Positions 44,093-53,902 are shown, numbered from the stretch's first letter. The stretch: DNA of 64,000 bases from AP-16 sp963755055 (GCA_963755055.1 CAVWIS010000014.1:1-64000); one strand, 5' to 3'. The notes: generated by a model not told the origin, from the letters alone. Made by a program: numbers and translations.

Positions 44093-45447
44093 CTACTTGC
44101 CGATACAAAAGTCCCGAAAAATCACGTCGAGAATGTCCTCGACGTCGACACGTCCGGTGAGGCGTCCAAGCGAACGGGCAGCGAGCCGCAGTTCTTCTGC
44201 CAAGATATCCTCTCGCCCTGTCGCACCTTCGGCAAGTGCGCGCTCGAGCGACGCGGCCGTCTGTGTCAGCGCCACCCGATGCCGCTCCCGCGTCACCAGG
44301 GCCGGCTCGCCATGGTCGAAGAAGCTCCTGGCGTGATCGGCAAGCCGCGACGCGAGCGCGTCGAGCCCGGTCCCCAACAGCGCCGATACGGACAGGGAGC
44401 GTCCGCCGGAGGCAACCGCTTCCGCCTCAAGAACTTCTCCGTCCGCTCGAACTTGACCAGATCGACCTTGTTGCGGATCGTCCAGAACGGCGCAGCCTGC
44501 GCCAGTGCCGCGGGCGGAGCCTCGCCCGCCGCCGCATCGACCACCCACAGGATCAGATCCGCGGCTTCCGCGCGCGCGCGGGCGCGCCGGACACCCTCGC
44601 GCTCGACGGGGTCGTCGGTATCGCGAATTCCTGCCGTATCCAGCAAGGTGACCGGATAGCCGTCGAGCTCAAAATGCACCTCGATCACGTCGCGTGTCGT
44701 GCCCGCGAAGGGAGAGACGATCGCCGCGTCGCGCCGCGCCAGGCGGTTGAGCAGGCTCGACTTGCCGGCATTGGGCGGGCCGGCGATCGCCACCAGGAGA
44801 CCATCACGCAGCCGCTCGCCGCGTCGATCGTCGGCGAGCGCACGTCCGATCTCGTCGCGCAGCGTCCTGGCGATCTCGAGCGCCGGCGCGACCAGATTCG
44901 CCGGAACATCGGCCTCATCGGAAAAATCGATCCCGACCTCCACCAGCGCCAGCGCCTCGACCAGCCGTCCACGCCACCGCTCGGCCTGGCTTGCGAGCGA
45001 CCCCTTCAGCTGTCGATAGGCCTGGCGACGTTGTGCCTGGGTCTCGGCATGAATCAGGTCGCCGAGCCCTTCGACCGCGGTGAGGTCGAGCCTGCCGTTC
45101 TCGAACGCCCGGCGGGTGAATTCGCCGGCTTCGGCGGGACGAAATCCCGGCAGTCGCCCCAAGGCCGCGAGGACGCTTTCGATCACGGCCCGGCCACCAT
45201 GCAGATGGAGTTCCGCCATGTCCTGACCGGTCTCGCTCTTCGGGCCCGGCAGCCACAGAATCAAACCTTCGTCCAGGACGTCCGGACCATTCTGCAGCTT
45301 CGCCAGAGTGGCGCGGCGCGGTTCCGGAACCCGCCGGATCAGCGTTTCCAGGGCGTGGCTTGTGTGCGGGCCCGAAATCCGCACGACCGCGATGGCGGCC
45401 GGCGGCCGGCCGGACGAGAGCGCGAATATGGTATCAGTATCGTTCAT
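44093..45447 (-). CDS. mnmE: tRNA modification GTPase MnmE, apparent one-base deletion
   Basis: A GTPase that partners MnmG. N-terminal formyl-THF-like domain (TIFALSSGRPPAAIAVVRIS, then MAELHLHGGRAVIESVLAAL), helical domain with an inserted G domain: GPPNAGKSSLLNRLARRDAA (P-loop), SPFAGTTRDVIEVHFEL, DTAGIRDTDDPVEREG and IRNKVDLV. The C-terminal IFRDFCIGK is the catalytic CxGK tail. After NKVDLV the frame changes; adding one base near 44440 (for example G in CGGACGG) restores DGEVLEAEAV and a 451-residue protein. Probably a homopolymer read error. Confidence 0.9.
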
Positions 45448-45587
45448 GGTTCGCCTAAAGAAAGAAATGAATTGATATTCATAACTTTCCACTCCGAGAC
45501 CCAAACAGCGCGAGCCGAAACCCCGTCGCGCTGCCGGCGTTGAGCGTTATCCTGCGCGTGGTCGTCAGCGCAGAAACAGGAAATCCC

Positions 45588-47621
45588 ATGACCGCTCCCG
45601 CCTCGCTTGCCTCGCATCACAACCGCCTGGCGCGGGAGACCAGCCCGTATCTCCTCCAGCACCAGCACAATCCGGTCGACTGGTGGGCGTGGGGACCGGA
45701 GGCGCTCGCCGAGGCCCGGCGCACCGGCAAGCCGATCCTGCTGTCGGTCGGCTATGCGGCCTGTCACTGGTGCCACGTCATGGCCCACGAGAGTTTTGAG
45801 GATGCCGAGGTTGCCGCGGTGATGAACGACCTCTTCATCAACATCAAGGTCGACCGTGAGGAGCGGCCAGATATCGACCAGATCTACATGTCGGCCCTGC
45901 ATCTGCTCGGAGAGCACGGAGGATGGCCGCTGACCATGTTTCTCACACCCGCCGCCGAGCCGGTATGGGGCGGCACCTATTTTCCGAAAAGCGCCCGCTA
46001 CGGCCGGCCGGGTTTCGTCGACGTGCTGCGCGAGCTCGCGCGCCTGTTCCGCGACGAGCCGGGCCGCATCGAGATCAACCGCCGCTCGCTGATGGAGCGC
46101 CTCGCCGCACGGGCCAGTCCTGAAGGCCGCATGACGATCGGCAAGGCCGAGCTCGACGGTTTCGCCCGACAAATCGGCAGCGCTTTCGATCCGCAGAACG
46201 GCGGGCTTTCCGGCGCACCCAAATTTCCGCAAGCCGCGATCTTCGAGCTCATGTGGCGCTATGGCCTGCGCGCCGGCGACCGACGCGGCTTCGACCTGGT
46301 CGCGCTCACCCTCGACCGCATCTGCCAGGGCGGCATCTACGATCATCTCGGCGGCGGATTTTCCCGCTACTCGGTCGACGCCCGCTGGCTCGTCCCCCAC
46401 TTCGAGAAGATGCTCTACGACAATGCCCAACTGCTGGAGCTGCTGGCCCTCGCCTTCGCGCAGACGCGGACGCCCCTCTTCCGCCAGCGCGCCCAGGAGA
46501 CGGTTGCCTGGCTGGCCCGCGAAATGACGACGCCGCAAGGCGCCTTCTCGGCCTCGCTCGACGCCAATTCGGAGGGCGAGGAAGGCAAGTTCTATGTCTG
46601 GTCGCTCGCCGAGATCATCGCGGCACTGGGGCCCGACGACGGCGCCTTCTTTGCCCGACATTACGACGCGACCCCCGCGGGCAATTTCGAAGGCCACAAC
46701 ATCCTCAACCGGCTGCACGATGTGCCGTGCACGGCCGAGGAGGAGGAGCGTCTGGCGGTGCTGCGCGCGAGGCTTCTGGCAATCCGTGCCGGGCGGGTCA
46801 GGCCGGGTCTCGACGACAAGGTGCTGGCGGACTGGAACGGAATGATGATTGCCGCCCTGGTCAATGCCGGCGTCCTGATCGACGAGCCCTCGTGGATCGC
46901 CATGGGCCAGCGCGCCTTCGCATTCGTCGTAGCCGAGATGACGCGGCAGGATCGGCTCGGACATTCCTGGCGCGACGGACGCCTCATCTATCCAGGGCTG
47001 GCTTCCGATTTCGCCCAAATGATCCGCGCCGCCCTGGCGCTCTACGAGACCACGGCGGAGCGCTCCTACCTCGACCGCGCACTCGGCTGGCAGCAGGCGC
47101 TCGACCGCCACTACTTCAATCCGGATACCGGCGGCTACTTCCTCACCGCCGACGATGCCGAAGGCCTGGTGGTGCGACCGGATGCCACATCCGATGAGGC
47201 GACGCCGAACCCCAACGCAGTCGCGGCGCACAACCTGATTCGCCTGGCCGTGCTGGCGGGCGACGATCGCTGGCGTGCCGCCGCCGACCGCCTGCTCGAT
47301 GGAATCCTGGCGCTGGCGGCACCGAACCTCTTCGCGCATGCGGCCTTGCTCAATGCGCTCGATCTGCGGATGCGCGCGGCCGAGATCGTGATCACCGGCG
47401 AGCGCCCCGACCTGTTTGCTGCGGCGCTCCAGATCCCGTTCATCGATCGCGTGGTGTTGCGCGCAGGCTCGCCGGACACGCTCGGCGCATCGCACCCGGT
47501 CCGCGCCATGCTGTCGGCGGGCGCGCTCGGCGCAGCCTTCATCTGCGCCGGCGAGCGCTGCTCCCTGCCGGTGACGGATCCGGCGCAGATCGCCCAGCGG
47601 CTCGCCGAGATGCGGGCCTGA
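45588..47621 (+). CDS. Thioredoxin-like DUF255 protein (YyaL/spermatogenesis-associated 20 family)
   Basis: A 677-residue protein. The thioredoxin-like N-terminus has ETSPYLLQHQHNPVDWWAWG, LLSVGYAACHWCHVMAHESF with a CHWC centre, IKVDREERPDIDQIYMSAL and GGWPLTMFLTP. From about residue 200 it continues as an (alpha/alpha)6 barrel like N-acylglucosamine epimerase/glycosidase folds (GGIYDHLGGGFSRYSVDARW, PHFEKMLYDNAQLLELLALA, SEGEEGKFYVW). Activity is unproven in bacteria. AGGAAA precedes ATG 45588. It sits between divergent mnmE and convergent rho, an insertion into the usual mnmE-rho neighbourhood. Confidence 0.9.
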   Translation: MTAPASLASHHNRLARETSPYLLQHQHNPVDWWAWGPEALAEARRTGKPILLSVGYAACHWCHVMAHESFEDAEVAAVMNDLFINIKVDREERPDIDQIYMSALHLLGEHGGWPLTMFLTPAAEPVWGGTYFPKSARYGRPGFVDVLRELARLFRDEPGRIEINRRSLMERLAARASPEGRMTIGKAELDGFARQIGSAFDPQNGGLSGAPKFPQAAIFELMWRYGLRAGDRRGFDLVALTLDRICQGGIYDHLGGGFSRYSVDARWLVPHFEKMLYDNAQLLELLALAFAQTRTPLFRQRAQETVAWLAREMTTPQGAFSASLDANSEGEEGKFYVWSLAEIIAALGPDDGAFFARHYDATPAGNFEGHNILNRLHDVPCTAEEEERLAVLRARLLAIRAGRVRPGLDDKVLADWNGMMIAALVNAGVLIDEPSWIAMGQRAFAFVVAEMTRQDRLGHSWRDGRLIYPGLASDFAQMIRAALALYETTAERSYLDRALGWQQALDRHYFNPDTGGYFLTADDAEGLVVRPDATSDEATPNPNAVAAHNLIRLAVLAGDDRWRAAADRLLDGILALAAPNLFAHAALLNALDLRMRAAEIVITGERPDLFAAALQIPFIDRVVLRAGSPDTLGASHPVRAMLSAGALGAAFICAGERCSLPVTDPAQIAQRLAEMRA

Positions 47622-47640
47622 CCGGGCGCCTGCGGCCGGA

Positions 47641-48907
47641 TCAGGTATTCATCGAATTCGAAGAATTCGCCGTTGTTCTTGGTGTTCCGCAGCTTGTCCA
47701 ACAGGAAGTCGATGGCGTCCATGGTCCCCATCGGATTGAGGATTCGCCGCAGCACGTACATCTTCTTGAGCACGTCGGGCTGCACCAGCAGCTCTTCCTT
47801 GCGGGTTCCCGACCGGGTGATGTCGATCGCCGGGAAGGTGCGCTTGTCCGCGACCTTGCGATCGAGAATGATTTCCGAGTTGCCGGTGCCCTTGAACTCC
47901 TCGAAGATCACCTCGTCCATGCGGCTGCCGGTGTCGATCAGCGCAGTGGCGATGATCGTCAGCGAACCGCCCTCCTCGATATTGCGCGCGGCACCGAAGA
48001 ACCGCTTCGGCCGCTGCAGCGCGTTGGCGTCGACGCCGCCGGTCAGCACCTTGCCGGACGACGGCACCACGGTGTTGTAGGCCCGTCCCAGCCGCGTGAT
48101 CGAATCGAGCAGGATGACGACGTCGCGCCCGTGCTCGACCAGGCGTTTGGCCTTCTCGATCACCATTTCGGCGACCTGGACGTGGCGGGCAGCCGGCTCG
48201 TCGAAGGTCGAGGAGATCACCTCGCCCTTCACCGAGCGCTGCATGTCGGTCACCTCTTCAGGGCGTTCGTCGATCAACAGCACGATGAGATACAATTCCG
48301 GGTGGTTCGCCGTGATCGAATGGGCGATGTTCTGCAGCAGCACCGTCTTGCCGGTCCGCGGCGGCGAGACAATCAGTGCCCGCTGGCCCTTGCCGATCGG
48401 TGCCACGATGTCGATCACCCGCGCCGAATAATCCTTCTTGGTCGGATCATCGATCTCCATGTTCAGCCGCTCGTCGGGATAGAGCGGCGTCAGGTTGTCG
48501 AAGTTGATCTTGTGCCGCGCCTTCTCGGGATCCTCGAAGTTGATGGTGTTGACCTTGAGCAGCGCAAAATAGCGCTCGCCGTCCTTGGGGCTGCGGATGT
48601 GACCGTCGATGGTATCGCCAGTCCGCAGCCCGAAGCGCCGGATCTGCGACGGCGAGACATAGATGTCGTCCGGGCCCGGGAGGTAGTTGGCTTCCGGCGA
48701 GCGCAGGAACCCGAAACCGTCCGAGAGAACCTCGACGACGCCCTCGCCGATGATGTCGACCTCGCGGCTGGCGAGCTGCTTGAGGATCGCGAACATCAGC
48801 TCCTGCTTGCGCATCGTGCTGGCATTCTCGATCTCGACCTCTTCGGCGAACGAGAGCAGCTCGACCGGAGTTTTTGTCTTGAGGTCCTGGAGTTTCATTT
48901 CCCGCAT
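47641..48907 (-). CDS. rho: Transcription termination factor Rho, frameshifted at its last codons
   Basis: A hexameric RNA helicase that ends transcripts. Rho-N helix (TPVELLSFAEEVEIENASTM), cold-shock RNA-binding domain (GFGFLRSPEANYLPGPDDIY), P-loop SPPRTGKTVLLQNIAHS, Walker B LIVLLIDERPEEVTD, and Q/R-loop region. The natural end NGEFFESMNT is broken by GAATTC at 47654-47659; deleting one T restores it with TGA at 47641, giving 421 residues, the standard length. As written the frame runs on antisense to the DUF255 gene, which is not credible. Confidence 0.95.
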
Positions 48908-49143
48908 GCGGGTAACCTTTTGAAAGGGACCACCGGCAAATGCAGAACACGCCGGTCAGGTCTGGAAGGAGGGAGTCGCAGGTCTAGGGCGAGCTAGGCG
49001 GAACGCGCCTCGGGCCCGATGTCTCGACCAGTCCCCGTGTGGACCGGAACCCGAGAGTCATCTGCCTGCGTTCAGGGGAGTACGCCGACAATATGATAGC
49101 AGCCGCCCATCGCGCAAGAGGCGCAAACCCCAAATCGACAGAT
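48908..49143. other. rho upstream region
   Basis: 236 bases between rho and hemJ, both on the minus strand. CCCGCATGCGGG forms a short palindrome overlapping the rho start. No ORF is supported. rho is often autoregulated through its leader, and this is where such control would act, but no specific element is recognised. Confidence 0.35.
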
Positions 49144-49566
49144 TTAGAACGGCTTCACGACGACGAGAATCACTATTCCGATCATCAGAACAGTAGGTAA
49201 CTCGTTAATTACGCGATAGAAATTCTCGGTTCTCCGGTTGCGGTCGGCGGCAAAGTCCCGCATCCAGCGGGACAGGAATCCGTGCACCCCGGACAGCACG
49301 AGGGCGAGAAACACCTTTGCGTGCAGCCAGCCGGCCGTCCAATAGCCTCCCTTCCAGGTCAGCCACAGGCCGAGCAGCCAGCTCACGATCATTGCGGGGT
49401 TGATGATGAACCGGAGCAGCCGCCGTTCCATGACCTTGAAGGTTTCGGACTGCTTTGATCCCGCTTCCGCCCCGCAGTGATAGACGAACAGGCGGGGAAG
49501 ATAGAGCATCCCGGCCATCCACGAGATGACGGCGATCACGTGGAAAGCCTTCACCCATTCGTACAT
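49144..49566 (-). CDS. hemJ: Protoporphyrinogen IX oxidase HemJ
   Basis: A 140-residue inner-membrane protein with four hydrophobic segments: KAFHVIAVISWMAGMLYLPR with the conserved His and the FHVIAVISWMAGM motif, LRFIINPAMIVSWLLGLWL, WTAGWLHAKVFLALVLSGVH with a second His, and PTVLMIGIVILVVVKPF. It oxidises protoporphyrinogen in haem synthesis. Twenty bases separate it from hemE on the same strand, so the two are probably cotranscribed. The apparent hemE-hemJ fusion frame results from the base error in hemE. Confidence 0.9.
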   Translation of the reverse strand: MYEWVKAFHVIAVISWMAGMLYLPRLFVYHCGAEAGSKQSETFKVMERRLLRFIINPAMIVSWLLGLWLTWKGGYWTAGWLHAKVFLALVLSGVHGFLSRWMRDFAADRNRRTENFYRVINELPTVLMIGIVILVVVKPF

Positions 49567-49586
49567 CGGGGTTCCTTCCGGTCGGC

Positions 49587-50628
49587 CTACTTGCCGCGCA
49601 CCCGCGCCACGAGACGTTCGACATGCTCGACCGGGGTATCCGGCAGAATGCCATGCCCGAGGTTGAATATGAATGGTCGATCGGAAAACGAATTCGAGCA
49701 CCTGGTCGACGGCACGGTCCTGTCCCGCGCCCCCGACCAGCAACGCCAGCGGATCGAGATTGCCCTGTACCGCAATTCTTTCCGGCACATGGCTCTGCAC
49801 GAAGCCGCGATCGACGGTCCAATCGAGCCCGATCGCATTTACCGGGACCTGCTCGGCATATCCCGCCAGCAGTACCCCCGCTCCGCGTGGAAAACCGATG
49901 ATCCTGGCATTCGGAACAAGCGACCGCACCCCCGCCACGATCCGCTGCACCGGCTCGATGCACCAGCGGCGAAACTCGTCCGGCGCCAGCACGCCGGCCC
50001 AGCTGTCGAAGATCTGCACCGCATCGACACCGGCCTTCAATTGCCCGACGAGGTACTCCACTGACGTCCCGACCAGGATATCGATCAGCCGGGCGAACCC
50101 CTCGGGGTCGCGGTAGATGAACCGCCGCGCCGGCGCCTGATCATCCGTCCCTCGCCCAGCCACCATGTAGGTGGCGACCGTCCACGGTGCCCCGCAAAAG
50201 CCCAGCAATGCCACCGATGGAGGTAGCATCGACTTGACCAGCCGCACCGTCTCGTAGACCGGCCCCAGCCGATCGAGACTGCGGTCGATCCGCAGGCTTC
50301 CGATCGAGGTCGCGTCAGCGATCGGCTCGAGCCTCGGCCCCTCGCCGGCATCGAACGTCACCTGTCGGCCCAGAGCATGCGGCACGACCAGTATATCGGA
50401 GAAAAGAATGGCGGCGTCGAACCCGAACCGTCGGATCGGCTGCATCGTCACCTCCGCCGCAAGGGCAGGGGTGAAGCACAGGTCGAGAAAGCTCGGAGTG
50501 CGCTGGCGGATCTCGCGGTATTCGGGGAGATAGCGCCCGGCCTGACGCATCAGCCATAGCGGGGGCCTTGCTTGCCGCCTCCCGTCGAGCACTTCGAGAA
50601 GTGGCTTCGGCCCGTGACCTTCGTTCAC
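49587..50628 (-). CDS. hemE: Uroporphyrinogen decarboxylase, one-base frameshift
   Basis: Decarboxylates uroporphyrinogen III to coproporphyrinogen III. PPLWLMRQAGRYLPEYREIR is the N-terminal signature, FSDILVVPHALGRQVTF holds the catalytic Asp, FCGAPWTVATYMVAGRG follows. GTG start at 50628 after TAGGAGCG. Near the end the frame breaks at GAATTC (49690-49695); removing one T restores FSDRPFIFNLGHGILPDTPV and VEHVERLVARVRGK with TAG at 49587, giving 346 residues, the usual length. Its promoter region is the predicted origin. Confidence 0.93.
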
Positions 50629-50999
50629 ACGACGCTCCTAAATCAATACAATTTCTAGATTTTTTTTGAGTCTTCTTAGTGGGTTGATTGCGTTGCTGCC
50701 GGGCTGTCAACAGGATCCCCACAGCCAATCCCCCATGCACAGGCTTTCCTGGCACGATAGGGGCCGCGCGTCCATTGCGCATCCCCCTGAAATAAAGCAT
50801 GGATTCACGATGGATTCGAAAGTTGTCCAGGGGATTTGAACATCTCGCCTTTCGTACAGTCCGTGTTGCGTCTGCACTCCCATGCCTCACGACTGTGAAT
50901 GATTAATCGGGCCCAGGCGCCCGGGTCGATCCGCGAGCTTGCGCGCCGCCGAAAGGCATGGCCTTTTCCCCACCTGTTCACAGCTGGTCCGTGACGCCC
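50629..50999. other. Predicted chromosomal replication origin (oriC)
   Basis: Divergent 371-base gap between hemE and the DUF299 gene ppsR (RP001), the site of the experimentally defined Caulobacter origin and of predicted origins in Rickettsia and Rhizobiales. It contains an AT-rich block at 50641-50690 suited to unwinding, GANTC sites (GAGTC near 50669, GATTC near 50802 and 50814), and weak DnaA-box-like sequences (TTGTCCAGG near 50823, CTGTTCACA near 50974, GATCCCCACA near 50714, TTTTCCCCA near 50964). TTAA near 50913 is a possible CtrA half-site. parS sites are 6.5-8.6 kb away. Boundaries are those of the gap. Confidence 0.75.
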
Positions 51000-51839
51000 A
51001 TGCCAAGCCGAACCGGAAACTATTTTCATCTTCACTTGGTTTCGGATGCGACCGGGGAAACCCTTATCACGGTTGCCCGCGCTGCGGCCGCGCAGTACGC
51101 CACGGTCGCTCCGGTCGAGCATATCTACCCGCTGGTGCGCAGCCAGAAGCAGCTCGATCGGGTCCTCGTCGAGATCGAGGGGTCCCCGGGTATCGTCCTC
51201 TACACGCTGCTCGATCCCGAGCTGACCGATCGCCTTGAGGGCAAGTGCCGGGAGTTCGGCCTGCCTTGCCTGTCGATCCTCGGGCCGGTCTTGCGGCTGT
51301 TCCAGTCGTATCTCGGTGCGGAGACGAGCTCGAAGGTGGGCGCCCAGCACACGCTCAATGCCGAGTATTTCAAGAGGATCGACGCCCTGAACTACACCAT
51401 GCTGCACGACGATGGTCAGCATACCGACGGCCTCGAGCATGCCGACGTGGTCCTGGTGGGAATTTCGCGGACCTCGAAGACTCCGACCTCGATCTATCTG
51501 GCGAATCGCGGGGTGAAGACCGCAAACGTGCCGCTGGTGCCAGGCATGGCGATCCCGACCGGGCTCGACCGGCTGCGTCAGCCTCTCGTGGTCGGTCTTT
51601 ATGCGAGTGCCGAGCGGATCGTGCAGATCCGACAGAACCGGCTGCTCGGCCTGAAAGCGGAGCGGCCGAACGATCTTTATGTCGATCGTGAAGCGGTCGC
51701 CGAAGAGGTGGCGATCTCGCGCCGGCTTTGCGCCAAGCACGGCTGGCCGTCGATCGACGTGACCCGGCGCTCCATCGAGGAAACCGCCGCCGCCGTCCTG
51801 GCGCTGCTGGCCGAGCGCCGCCGTCAATCGGCCTCCTGA
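51000..51839 (+). CDS. ppsR: Pyruvate phosphate dikinase / PEP synthase regulatory protein (DUF299)
   Basis: A 279-residue bifunctional ADP-dependent kinase/Pi-dependent phosphorylase that switches PpdK or PpsA. FHLHLVSDATGETLITVARA at the start, the P-loop-like DVVLVGISRTSKTPTSIYLA near residue 155, and NVPLVPGMAIPTGL are the family signature. Start placed at MPSRTGNYFHLHL (51000). It is the RP001 homologue that flanks the origin in alphaproteobacteria, and first gene of ppsR-maf-aroE-coaE-dnaQ. Confidence 0.9.
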   Translation: MPSRTGNYFHLHLVSDATGETLITVARAAAAQYATVAPVEHIYPLVRSQKQLDRVLVEIEGSPGIVLYTLLDPELTDRLEGKCREFGLPCLSILGPVLRLFQSYLGAETSSKVGAQHTLNAEYFKRIDALNYTMLHDDGQHTDGLEHADVVLVGISRTSKTPTSIYLANRGVKTANVPLVPGMAIPTGLDRLRQPLVVGLYASAERIVQIRQNRLLGLKAERPNDLYVDREAVAEEVAISRRLCAKHGWPSIDVTRRSIEETAAAVLALLAERRRQSAS

Positions 51840-51840
51840 T

Positions 51841-52449
51841 ATGGGTTTGTGGTGCGCCCCCTGGCCGCTCGTGCTTGCCTCGCAGAGCGCCGTTCGTCGC
51901 ACCATTCTGGAAGCGGCCGGGATTCCCCTCGAGGTTCGTGTTGCCCACATCGATGAGCGTGCCATCGAGTCCGAGGCGGGCCTCGACGAGCCGGGGCGAG
52001 TAGCGGCCTTGCTGGCGGGCGAAAAGGCGAAGACGGTCGCAGCGGAGGCCCCGGATCGGCTCGTGGTCGGGGCCGATCAGACCTTGTCGCTGGCCGGCCG
52101 CCGCTTTTCGAAGCCGGCGGACAGGATGGGCGCCCGCCAGCAGCTGCGGGCGCTGTCGGCACGGACCCACGAGCTGCACTCGGCCGTCGCGGTCGCGCAC
52201 GCCGGCCGGATCATCTTCGAGCACGTGGACGTGGCACGATTGACCATGCGAGCGCTGTCGGACGTGTTTCTCGAAAGCTACCTCGATGCGGCCGGGTCGG
52301 CCGTGCGTTCAAGCGTCGGCGGCTACCAGCTGGAGAAGATCGGGGTCCAGCTGTTCGAGCGGGTCGAGGGTGACCACTTCACGGTCCTCGGCCTACCATT
52401 GCTGCCGCTTCTCGCTTTCCTGCGTCGCGAAGGAAGCTTGGCCGCGTGA
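51841..52449 (+). CDS. maf: Maf-like nucleoside triphosphate pyrophosphatase
   Basis: A 202-residue enzyme that hydrolyses non-canonical or modified NTPs. LVLASQSAVRRTILEAAGIP is the Maf N-terminal motif with the conserved Ser-Arg-Arg, LVVGADQTLSLAGRRFSKP carries the catalytic Asp, and SSVGGYQLEKIGVQLFERVE the C-terminal signature. One base separates it from ppsR and its end overlaps aroE by four bases, indicating tight coupling. Confidence 0.92.
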   Translation: MGLWCAPWPLVLASQSAVRRTILEAAGIPLEVRVAHIDERAIESEAGLDEPGRVAALLAGEKAKTVAAEAPDRLVVGADQTLSLAGRRFSKPADRMGARQQLRALSARTHELHSAVAVAHAGRIIFEHVDVARLTMRALSDVFLESYLDAAGSAVRSSVGGYQLEKIGVQLFERVEGDHFTVLGLPLLPLLAFLRREGSLAA

Positions 52450-53300
52450 CACACTCCCCCGCTCCCCGCGCCTGCGTCATCGGGCATCATGTCACCTATT
52501 CCCGCTCGCCGATGCTTCATGGCTATTGGTTGCGGCAGCTCGGCCTGCCGGGATCCTATGGCCTCGTCGACATCGCGCCGGACGATTTCCCCGGGTTTTT
52601 CCGCAACATGGCGGGCGCCGGCTACGTCGGCGGGAACATTACCAAACCGCACAAGGGCGCGGCCTTCCGGCTCGTCGACCAGCATGACCCGGCGGCCGAG
52701 GCCGTGGGTGCCGTCAATACGGTCTGGCACGAGAATGGCCGCCTCATCGGCGGCAACACCGATGTTCCAGGCTATCTGGCCAATCTGGACGAACAAGCCG
52801 CGGGCTGGGACGTGGCGGGAGGATCGGCCGTCGTCGTCGGCGCCGGAGGTGCGGCCAGCAGCGTCGTCCATGGTTTGCTCGATCGCGGCCTCAGGGTCGC
52901 GGTGGTCAACCGGACCTTCGCTCACGCCGAGGCGCTCGCCGCCCGATTCGGGTCCCGGGTCTCGGCGCACAGTCCCTCCGACCTGCCTCGATTGCTGGCG
53001 GGTGCGTCGCTGCTCACGAATACGACCCTGCTGGGCGCCGCCGGCCAGCCGTCGCTGGACATCGATCTCGCACCCCTCGATCGCCGCGCGGTGGTGTGCG
53101 ACATCGTCTACGTGCCTCTGGAGACCGAGCTCTTGAAGCTTGCCCTCCGGCGCGGCCACCGCACCGCGGACGGCCTGGGCATGCTCATGCACCAGGCGGT
53201 TCCGGCCTTTGCCAGATGGTTCGGCGTCGTGCCGCGCGTCACCGCCGAATTGCGGGCGCTGCTCGAGGCCGACATCCGCGCTGCCAGCAAGGACACCTGA
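52446..53300 (+). CDS. aroE: Shikimate dehydrogenase
   Basis: A 284-residue NADPH enzyme that reduces 3-dehydroshikimate. HHVTYSRSPMLHGYWLRQLG binds shikimate (SxS), GGNITKPHKGAAF carries the catalytic Lys, GAVNTVWHENGRLIGGNTDV the Asn/Asp pair, and VVVGAGGAASSVVHGLL the NADP fold with VNRTFAHAEALA. GTG start overlapping maf (GTGA). Its stop shares the A of the coaE start. Confidence 0.93.
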   Translation: MTHSPAPRACVIGHHVTYSRSPMLHGYWLRQLGLPGSYGLVDIAPDDFPGFFRNMAGAGYVGGNITKPHKGAAFRLVDQHDPAAEAVGAVNTVWHENGRLIGGNTDVPGYLANLDEQAAGWDVAGGSAVVVGAGGAASSVVHGLLDRGLRVAVVNRTFAHAEALAARFGSRVSAHSPSDLPRLLAGASLLTNTTLLGAAGQPSLDIDLAPLDRRAVVCDIVYVPLETELLKLALRRGHRTADGLGMLMHQAVPAFARWFGVVPRVTAELRALLEADIRAASKDT

Positions 53301-53899
53301 TGCTGCTCTTGGGTCTGACCGGGTCGATCGGAATGGGCAAATCGACCACCGCCCGGTTTTTCGCCGAGGCCGGCGTGCCGGTGCACGACGCCGACGCGGT
53401 CGTCCACCGCTTCTATGAAGGCGAGGCGGTCGCCCCGATCGAGGCGGCTTTTCCCGGAACCACGGAAGCCGGCCGGGTCGATCGCACAAAACTTGCCAAA
53501 CGGGTGCTGAACGATCCGGCGGCGATCGAGCGCCTGGAAGGGATCGTGCATCCGCTGGTCCGCGAGGCGGGGGCGCGCTTCATCGCTGCCGCTGCGGCCG
53601 GGGGTGCCCGCGTGGTGGTGCTCGATATCCCGCTTCTGTTCGAGACCGGGGGCGAGGGCAGGGTCGATGCCGTGGTGGTGGTGTCAGCCCCGGCCGCCAT
53701 CCAGCGCGAGAGGGCGCTCGGACGCGCCGACATGACCCCGGCAAAGCTCGACGCGATCCTTGCCAAGCAGATGCCCGATGCCGAAAAGCGCCGGCGTGCC
53801 CATTTCGTAGTGGATAGCTCGCGGGACTACGATTTCGCCCGAGACCAGGTGCGTGCCATTCTCCGCGCCATCGCAGCCATGCCGGGACGGCGGATCTAG
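53300..53899 (+). CDS. coaE: Dephospho-CoA kinase
   Basis: A 199-residue P-loop kinase for the last step of CoA synthesis. LLLGLTGSIGMGKSTTARFF is the P-loop, VPVHDADAVVHRFYEGE the substrate Asp, VVVLDIPLLFETGGEGRVDA the CoA-site motif, and FVVDSSRDYDFARDQV the C-terminus. Start at 53300 overlaps the aroE stop (TGATG), showing translational coupling. Confidence 0.93.
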   Translation: MLLLGLTGSIGMGKSTTARFFAEAGVPVHDADAVVHRFYEGEAVAPIEAAFPGTTEAGRVDRTKLAKRVLNDPAAIERLEGIVHPLVREAGARFIAAAAAGGARVVVLDIPLLFETGGEGRVDAVVVVSAPAAIQRERALGRADMTPAKLDAILAKQMPDAEKRRRAHFVVDSSRDYDFARDQVRAILRAIAAMPGRRI

Positions 53900-53902
53900 C
53901 GA

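Noticed and set aside
47135..48907. Rho with a 170-residue C-terminal extension
   Set aside because: The extension is antisense to the DUF255 gene; removing one base at GAATTC 47654-47659 restores the standard Rho end.
49144..50628. Fused HemE-HemJ protein
   Set aside because: The fusion exists only because of one extra base at 49690-49695; the normal HemE C-terminus and stop are present in the adjacent frame and hemJ has its own start.
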